DNA of 64,000 nucleotides from Sphaerimonospora sp050942215 (GTDB lineage: Bacteria; Actinomycetota; Actinomycetes; Streptosporangiales; Streptosporangiaceae), in contig NZ_CP192056.1 of assembly GCF_050942215.1 (NCBI RefSeq), positions 2,418,001 through 2,482,000 of the forward strand. Reading direction: 5' to 3'. Positions within the stretch are counted from its first letter, which is position 1. Every line of letters begins with the position of its first letter. The notes beneath the pieces were generated by a model. The model saw only the letters and a list, made by a program, of their open reading frames with translations. It was not told the DNA's origin and did no database searches. Made by a program: the position numbers and the translations under genes. Of this stretch, positions 58,862-64,000 are shown one piece after another.

Positions 58862-61753
58862 ATGCCCCGACGTCCGTGGCTCACATCGCTGACCACGATG
58901 GCGCTGATCATCCCCGGAGCCTTCACGCTCACCGCCTCCCCGGCGAACGCGCTGACCATCCCGGCGTCCGACTACCAGCAGGTGTCGCTCGCGTCCGGCG
59001 GCGCGGAGCTGGGTGAGGCGATGTCGCTGGCCGTGATGCCCAACCGATCGGTCGTCCACACGGCCCGCGACGGCACGGTGCGCGTCACCGACGCCAACGG
59101 CAACACGAAGGTGGCCGGCAAGCTCAACGTCTACACCCACGATGAGGAGGGCCTGCAGGGTGTGGCGGTCGACCCGGGCTTCGCGTCGAACCGGTACGTC
59201 TGGCTCTACTACTCACCACGGCTGAGCACGCCGAACGGTGATGCGCCCGGCACCGGCACGCAGTCGCAGTTCGACCAGTGGAAGGGGCACCTGAACCTGT
59301 CCCGCTTCACGCTGAAGTCCGACGACACGCTCGACCTGAGCAGTGAGAAGGTCGTGCTGGAGGTGCCGAACGACCGGGGGATGTGCTGTCACGTTGGCGG
59401 CGACATCGACTTCGACGCGGCCGGCAACCTGTACCTGACGACCGGCGACGACAGCAACCCGTTCGAGTCGAGCGGCTATTCCCCGCTGGACGAGCGGACC
59501 AACCGCAACCCGCAGTACGACGCCCAGCGTACCGCCGCCAACACCAACGACCTGCGCGGCAAGGTGCTGCGGATCAAGCCGCAGCCGGACGGCTCGTACA
59601 CGATCCCCAGCGGCAACCTGTTCCCGCCGGGAACGGCGAAGACCCGGCCGGAGATCTACGCGATGGGGTTGCGCAACCCGTTCCGGATGAGCGTGGACAA
59701 GGCCACCGGCATCGTCTACCTGGGCGACTACGGGCCGGACGCGGGAGTGACCAACTCCAACCGCGGGCCGAGCGGGCAGGTGGAGTTCAACCGCATCACC
59801 GGGCCGGGGTTCTTCGGCTGGCCGTACTGCACGGGTGGCAACACCACCGCAGAGACCTACAACGAGTGGAACTTCGCCACCAACAGCACCGGCCCGAAGT
59901 ACAACTGCGCGGGCGGGCCGATCAACAACTCCTTCCGCAACACCGGGCTGACCACGCTGCCGGGGGCCAAGCCGGCGTGGATCAAGTACGCCGGTGACTC
60001 GGGCTCGCCGCCGGAGTTCGGCGCCGGGTCGGAATCGCCGATGGGCGGGCCGGTCTACCGCTACGACCCGAACCTGAACTCGGCCGTCAAGTTCCCGCAG
60101 GCGCTGGACGGGCGGTACTTCGCCGGTGAGTACGGCCGGCGGTGGATCAAGGCGATCGAGGTCAAGACCGACGGCGGCTACGGGGAGATCTCGTCGTTCC
60201 CCTGGTCGGGGACGCAGGTGATGGACATGGCCTTCGGCCCCGACGGGGCCCTGTACGTCCTCGACTACGGCACCGGCAGCAACAACCAGGCGCTGTACCG
60301 GATCGAGTACATCGGCGAGGCCAACCGCAACCCGATCGCCAAGGCCTCCGCCGACAAGACGTCGGGACCGGGTCCGCTCGCCGTGAGCTTCTCCTCCGCC
60401 GGCAGCTCCGACCCCGAGGGGGGCGCGCTGACGTATTCGTGGAACTTCGGCGACGGCACCACCTCCACGGCGGCCAACCCGAGCAAGACCTACACGGCGA
60501 ACGGCACCTACACCGTCACGCTCACCGTCCGCGACCCGCAGGGGCTGACCGGCACGGCGAGTGTGATCGTGACCGTCGGCAACACCGCGCCGACGGTCGC
60601 CCTGACCCTGCCGGCCGACGGCCAGTTGTTCTCCTTCGGTGACACCGTGCCCTACCAGGTGCAGGTGAGCGATCCGGAAGACGGCACGATCGACTGCACC
60701 GAGGTCACCGTCGCCTACTTCCTCGGCCACGACAGCCACGCGCACCAGATCACTTCGAAGAGCGGCTGCAGCGGCTCCATCGCTGTGCCGGTGGACGGCG
60801 AGCACGACGCCGCGGCCAACATCTTCGGCGTCTTCGAGGCGTCCTACACCGATAAGGGCGGCCTGACCTCCACCAGTCGCCGTACGCTCCAGCCGCGCCA
60901 CCGGCAGGCCGAGCACTTCGGCGCCCAGCAGGGCATCCAGACGGCCGACCACACCACCGCCGAAGGCGGCAGGACGGCCGGTTTCATCGACGACGGCGAC
61001 TGGATCTCCTTCCAGCCGTACGTCCTGAGCAACGCGACGAGGATCACCGCCCGGGTGTCCTCGGCGGGCGCGGGCGGCCGGATCGAGGTGCGGGCTGGCT
61101 CGACCACGGGCACGCTGCTCGGCACGGTGAACGTCGCGAGCACCGGGAGCTGGGACACCTTCACCGACGTCTCGGCGAATCTGAGCGGCGCGCCGGCCGG
61201 CACGACGACGCTGTACCTGGTCTTCCGCGGCGCGACCGGACAGGGCTACCTGTTCGACGTGGACGCCTTCACCTTCGACACCGGCACGTCTCCCTCACCC
61301 ACTCCGACACCTACTCCGACGCCCACCCCGACGCCCACTCCGACACCGACCCCGACGCCGTCGGCGACCACGAGTGCGCTGCGGGGCGTGGGATCGGCGC
61401 GGTGCCTGGACGTCGACGGGGCCTCCCAGTCGAACGGCGCGCAGGTGCAGATCTGGGACTGCCACGGCGGCGTCAACCAGCAGTGGACCTCCACCAGCGC
61501 CGGTGAGCTGCGTGTCTACGGCAACAAGTGCCTGGACGTCAGCGGCGCCGGCACGGCCGACGGCTCCAGCGTGATCATCTGGGACTGCAACGGCCAGAAC
61601 AACCAGAAGTGGCGCCTCAACTCCGACGGCACCATCACCGCCGTGGGCGCCAACAAGTGCCTGGACGTCGCCGGGTACGGCACCACCAACGGCAGCAAGG
61701 TGCACATCTGGAGCTGCCACGGCGGCACGAACCAGCAGTGGACCCGCGTCTGA
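58862..61753 (+). CDS. Secreted sugar-dehydrogenase (GSDH) protein with PKD, CBM6 and CBM13 domains
   Basis: 963 aa. Signal peptide ~1-30. Six-bladed GSDH propeller ~37-480 (DEEGLQGVAVDPGF, GGDIDFDAAGNLYLTTGDDS, LRGKVLRI, YAMGLRNPFRMSV, FGPDGALYVLDYG), as in PQQ-type soluble sugar dehydrogenases. PKD ~490-573 (YSWNFGDGTTST), an Ig-like spacer, CBM6 ~682-805, a Pro-Thr linker and CBM13 at 838-963. Likely oxidises sugars while bound to plant polymers. PQQ dependence is assumed from the family. Confidence 0.85.
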   Translation: MPRRPWLTSLTTMALIIPGAFTLTASPANALTIPASDYQQVSLASGGAELGEAMSLAVMPNRSVVHTARDGTVRVTDANGNTKVAGKLNVYTHDEEGLQGVAVDPGFASNRYVWLYYSPRLSTPNGDAPGTGTQSQFDQWKGHLNLSRFTLKSDDTLDLSSEKVVLEVPNDRGMCCHVGGDIDFDAAGNLYLTTGDDSNPFESSGYSPLDERTNRNPQYDAQRTAANTNDLRGKVLRIKPQPDGSYTIPSGNLFPPGTAKTRPEIYAMGLRNPFRMSVDKATGIVYLGDYGPDAGVTNSNRGPSGQVEFNRITGPGFFGWPYCTGGNTTAETYNEWNFATNSTGPKYNCAGGPINNSFRNTGLTTLPGAKPAWIKYAGDSGSPPEFGAGSESPMGGPVYRYDPNLNSAVKFPQALDGRYFAGEYGRRWIKAIEVKTDGGYGEISSFPWSGTQVMDMAFGPDGALYVLDYGTGSNNQALYRIEYIGEANRNPIAKASADKTSGPGPLAVSFSSAGSSDPEGGALTYSWNFGDGTTSTAANPSKTYTANGTYTVTLTVRDPQGLTGTASVIVTVGNTAPTVALTLPADGQLFSFGDTVPYQVQVSDPEDGTIDCTEVTVAYFLGHDSHAHQITSKSGCSGSIAVPVDGEHDAAANIFGVFEASYTDKGGLTSTSRRTLQPRHRQAEHFGAQQGIQTADHTTAEGGRTAGFIDDGDWISFQPYVLSNATRITARVSSAGAGGRIEVRAGSTTGTLLGTVNVASTGSWDTFTDVSANLSGAPAGTTTLYLVFRGATGQGYLFDVDAFTFDTGTSPSPTPTPTPTPTPTPTPTPTPTPSATTSALRGVGSARCLDVDGASQSNGAQVQIWDCHGGVNQQWTSTSAGELRVYGNKCLDVSGAGTADGSSVIIWDCNGQNNQKWRLNSDGTITAVGANKCLDVAGYGTTNGSKVHIWSCHGGTNQQWTRV
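61374..61750 (+). repeat. CBM13 cassette, copy D
   Basis: About 377 bp. Matches copy C exactly over ~260 bp; preceded by a run of PT repeats in the linker. Confidence 0.88.
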
Positions 61754-61806
61754 CATCTGCCGCCGGTGTCCAATCTCGACCCACCACGATCACCAATCAT
61801 GTGACT

Positions 61807-61850
61807 CCCGGCGCGGCCCAGCTTTCGATGTCGGAAGAGGCCGCGCCGGG
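61807..61850. terminator. Hairpin between GSDH and ThuA genes
   Basis: A perfect 12-bp stem (CCCGGCGCGGCC / GGCCGCGCCGGG) with a 20-nt loop, ending 21 nt before the ThuA start; it may act as terminator or as a leader structure. Confidence 0.6.
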
Positions 61851-61871
61851 CATCGCGACGGAAGGACACCC

Positions 61872-63701
61872 ATGCTTCGACATCTCTTCCCCGCCGCGCC
61901 CGGGCGCATCGCGGGGCGCGACCGCAGGACATCCGTGTTACGGCGCCTGTCGGTGACCGCGGCGGCCCTCACCGCCGCCGCCGCGATGGTGATCCCCGCC
62001 GTCCCCGCCCAGGCCGCCGACTTCAAGGTGCTGGTGTTCTCCAAGACGGCCGGGTTCCGGCACGACTCGATCCCCAACGGAGTCCAGGCCATTCGCGACC
62101 TGGGGGCCGCGAACGACTTCGCGGTCGACGCGACCGAGGACTCGAACGCCTTCAGCGCCGCCAACCTCGCCCAGTACAAGGCGGTGGTCTTCCTCAGCAC
62201 CACCGGTGACGTGCTGAACAACACCCAGCAGGCCGCCTTCCAGGCGTACGTGGACGGCGGGGGCGGTTATGTGGGGGTGCATGCGGCCGCCGACACCGAG
62301 TACGGCTGGCCGTACTACGGACAGCTGATGGGAGCCTGGTTCAACAGCCACCCGGCGATCCAGCAGGCGACCGTACGGAACGAGGATCGGGCGCACGCCG
62401 CGACGGCCCACCTGGGGACGACCTGGACGCGTACGGACGAGTGGTACAGCTACCGCACCAACCCCCGCTCGAACGTGCGGGTGCTGCAGAGCCTGGACGA
62501 GAGCAGCTACAGCGGCGGCGGCATGGGGGACCACCCGATCACCTGGTGCCACCCCCAGTCCTCCGGCCGCGCGTTCTACACCGGCCTGGGGCACACCCAG
62601 GAGTCGTACACCGACACGAACTTCCGCACGCTCCTGCTGGGCGGGATCCGGTACGCGGCCGGGGCCGCCAACGCGGACTGCCGTCCGGAGACCGGGTACA
62701 CGGCGTTGTACAACGGGTCGACGACGGGCTGGTCGCAGGCCGGGCCGGGGTCGTTCGGCAACAGCGACGCCACGCTGACCTCCCAGGGCGGCATGGGCAT
62801 GCTGTGGTACAGCGCCAAGGAGTTCCATTCCTACTCGCTCAAGCTCGACTGGAAACTGACGGGTGACTCCAACTCGGGAGTGATCGTCGGGTTCCCGGCC
62901 ACCGGCGATCCCGACGCGGCGCTCGCTACCGGGTATGAGGTGCAGATCGACGCGACCGACACTCCGGACAAGACGACGGGGGCGGTCTACGGCGTCAAAG
63001 CCGCGGACATCAACGCGCGCGATGCGGCGCTGAATCCGCCGGGTCAGTGGAACACGTACGAGCTGCTGGTGGAGGGTGAGCGGCTCCAGGTGTTCCTCAA
63101 CGGTACGAAGATCAACGACTTCACGAACACCGATTCGGCCCGCTCGCTCCAGCAGGGTCACATCGGCATCCAGAACCACGGATCCGGCGACGTGGTGTCG
63201 TTCCGCAACATCCGCGTCAAGGAACTGGCCGGACCGTCTCCCTCACCCACGCCGACGCCCACTCCGACACCCACGCCGACGCCCACGCCCACGCCGACTC
63301 CGACGCCGTCGGAGACCACGAGTGCGCTGCGGGGCGTGGGATCGGGTCGGTGCCTGGACGTCAACGGAGCCTCCCAGTCGAACGGCGCACAGGTGCAGAT
63401 CTGGGACTGCCACGGCGGCGTCAACCAGCAGTGGACCTCCACCAGCGCCGGTGAGCTGCGCGTCTACGGCAACAAGTGCCTCGACGTCAACGGCGCCGGC
63501 ACGGCCGATGGCTCCAGCGTGATCATCTGGGACTGCAACGGCCAGAACAACCAGAAGTGGCGTCTCAACTCCAACGGCACCATCACCGCCGTGGGCGCGA
63601 ACAAGTGCCTGGACGTGTCCGGGTACGGCACCGCCAACGGCAGCAAGGTGCACATCTGGAGCTGCCACGGCGGCACCAACCAGCAGTGGACCCGCGTCTG
63701 A
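61872..63701 (+). CDS. Secreted ThuA / DUF1080 / CBM13 protein
   Basis: 609 aa. Signal peptide ~1-47 (ends VPAQA). ThuA domain ~48-270 (KVLVFSKTAGFRHDSIPNGV, GGGYVGVHAAADTEYGWPYY, HPITWCH). DUF1080/3-keto-disaccharide hydrolase-like domain ~275-455 (YTALYNGSTTGWSQAG, DSNSGVIVGFP, GQWNTYELLVEGERL). PT linker, CBM13 484-609. DUF1080 enzymes cleave 3-keto-glycosides, so it may continue a reaction begun by a sugar dehydrogenase; inference only. Confidence 0.85.
   Translation: MLRHLFPAAPGRIAGRDRRTSVLRRLSVTAAALTAAAAMVIPAVPAQAADFKVLVFSKTAGFRHDSIPNGVQAIRDLGAANDFAVDATEDSNAFSAANLAQYKAVVFLSTTGDVLNNTQQAAFQAYVDGGGGYVGVHAAADTEYGWPYYGQLMGAWFNSHPAIQQATVRNEDRAHAATAHLGTTWTRTDEWYSYRTNPRSNVRVLQSLDESSYSGGGMGDHPITWCHPQSSGRAFYTGLGHTQESYTDTNFRTLLLGGIRYAAGAANADCRPETGYTALYNGSTTGWSQAGPGSFGNSDATLTSQGGMGMLWYSAKEFHSYSLKLDWKLTGDSNSGVIVGFPATGDPDAALATGYEVQIDATDTPDKTTGAVYGVKAADINARDAALNPPGQWNTYELLVEGERLQVFLNGTKINDFTNTDSARSLQQGHIGIQNHGSGDVVSFRNIRVKELAGPSPSPTPTPTPTPTPTPTPTPTPTPSETTSALRGVGSGRCLDVNGASQSNGAQVQIWDCHGGVNQQWTSTSAGELRVYGNKCLDVNGAGTADGSSVIIWDCNGQNNQKWRLNSNGTITAVGANKCLDVSGYGTANGSKVHIWSCHGGTNQQWTRV
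63322..63698 (+). repeat. CBM13 cassette, copy E
   Basis: About 377 bp, with the same upstream PT linker as copy D; differs from C and D at scattered positions and shares some variants with copy A (DVNGAG, DVSGYGTANG). Confidence 0.87.
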
Positions 63702-63759
63702 TCCTCCCCTCCCGGGGAACCGCGGAATCCGCCCCGTTCACCGCGACATGACACCCGGT

Positions 63760-63778
63760 GTGGCCCCGATCGGGCCAC
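63760..63778. terminator. Hairpin between convergent genes
   Basis: A 7-bp stem GTGGCCC / GGGCCAC with a 5-nt loop between the ThuA gene and the LacI-family gene. Confidence 0.6.
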
Positions 63779-63815
63779 GCCGGGCCCGGCCGGTGCGCCC
63801 GTCGGGGTCCGCCGA

Positions 63816-64000
63816 TCAGCGGGTGCGTGCGGGTCCGGTCGTCCGGCGCAGGGAGATGGGCGGGGAGAGGAGGATCTGGTGATGCGGGGTGGCGGGATCG
63901 GAGATCCGCCGGATGAGCAGTTCGACGGCGTGGGCGCCGAGCTCGTCGGCGGGCACGTCGGCGGCCGTGAGCGGCGGATGCAGATTCTCCGCCCAGTGAC
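63816..64000 (-). CDS. LacI-family transcriptional regulator, C-terminal part
   Basis: Partial: the last ~61 residues, cut by the window edge. The end reads LHPPLTAADVPADELGAHAV, then ELLIRRISDP and QILLSPPISLRRTTGP, the usual C-terminus of LacI/GalR effector domains (the LTxVxxPxxxLGxxAxxLL pattern). It is convergent with the ThuA gene. A candidate for the regulator that binds the CG-centred palindromes in this window. Confidence 0.8.
   Translation of the reverse strand, partial: HWAENLHPPLTAADVPADELGAHAVELLIRRISDPATPHHQILLSPPISLRRTTGPARTR

Noticed and set aside
61290..61370. Short-period repeat (CCGACGCCCACT-like) resembling a microsatellite; same at 63235-63310
   Set aside because: It is the coding sequence of Pro-Thr linkers between domains, common in secreted actinomycete enzymes.
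46157..63698. Repeated units considered as a CRISPR-like or IS-derived array
   Set aside because: The units are in-frame CBM13 coding cassettes within different genes and on both strands; no spacers or transposase.

Overview
The window is high-GC actinomycete DNA. The gene content (many GTG starts, 4-nt ATGA/GTGA stop-start overlaps, ECF sigma factors, an ebo cluster, secreted enzymes with ricin-type lectin domains) suggests a filamentous saprophyte of the Streptosporangiales/Streptomycetales type; this is inference, since no rRNA or core marker gene is present. I saw no tRNA, rRNA or CRISPR array.

Layout. 1-6.4 kb: a lone paaZ-like gene behind a palindromic operator, then a minus-strand branched-chain 2-oxoacid dehydrogenase operon (E1alpha, E1beta, E2) with a frameshifted E3 remnant at its end and a divergent Lrp/AsnC regulator. 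6.4-15.7 kb: one tightly coupled minus-strand operon joining a NitT/TauT-type ABC transporter to an IlvD/Edd dehydratase, a beta-hydroxyacid dehydrogenase, an aromatic-type FAD monooxygenase, a hydroxypyruvate-isomerase-like TIM barrel, a FAH-family enzyme and a 42-codon ORF; its substrate is unknown. 15.9-16.5 kb: debris of an IS3-type transposase and a DUF4037 gene. 16.5-23.2 kb: an ECF41 sigma factor with its oxidoreductase partner, a STAS protein, a complete IS200/IS605 element (tnpA, tnpB, probable omega RNA) and a second ECF sigma factor divergent from an alpha/beta hydrolase.

23.4-25.0 kb: a secreted GH54 arabinofuranosidase. 25.3-36.1 kb: a minus-strand operon for uptake and breakdown of a cyclic ureide, purine or pyrimidine-like compound (IclR regulator, VOC protein, signal-less binding protein, polar amino-acid-type ABC transporter, amidohydrolase, deaminase, PuuE-like deacetylase, hydantoinase-like enzyme, SDR). 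36.1-37.8 kb: no recognisable gene, but two promoter/operator sites. 37.8-44.6 kb: a seven-gene, fully coupled ebo-type cluster in which an inositol-phosphate-synthase-like cyclase stands where other ebo clusters have a dehydroquinate-synthase-like cyclase.

44.6-64 kb: a plant-polysaccharide island. A ROK kinase is followed by a secreted beta-helix glycosidase, a GntR regulator, a second GH54 enzyme, a sugar ABC transporter with an enolase-superfamily dehydratase and its own GntR regulator, a CE1-type esterase, a sugar-dehydrogenase/PKD/CBM6 protein, a ThuA/DUF1080 protein, and the end of a LacI-family regulator. Five of these secreted proteins carry almost identical CBM13 cassettes. Shared LacI-type operators link the first GH54 gene, the esterase gene and a promoter that has lost its gene, suggesting an arabinoxylan/pectin-responsive regulon.
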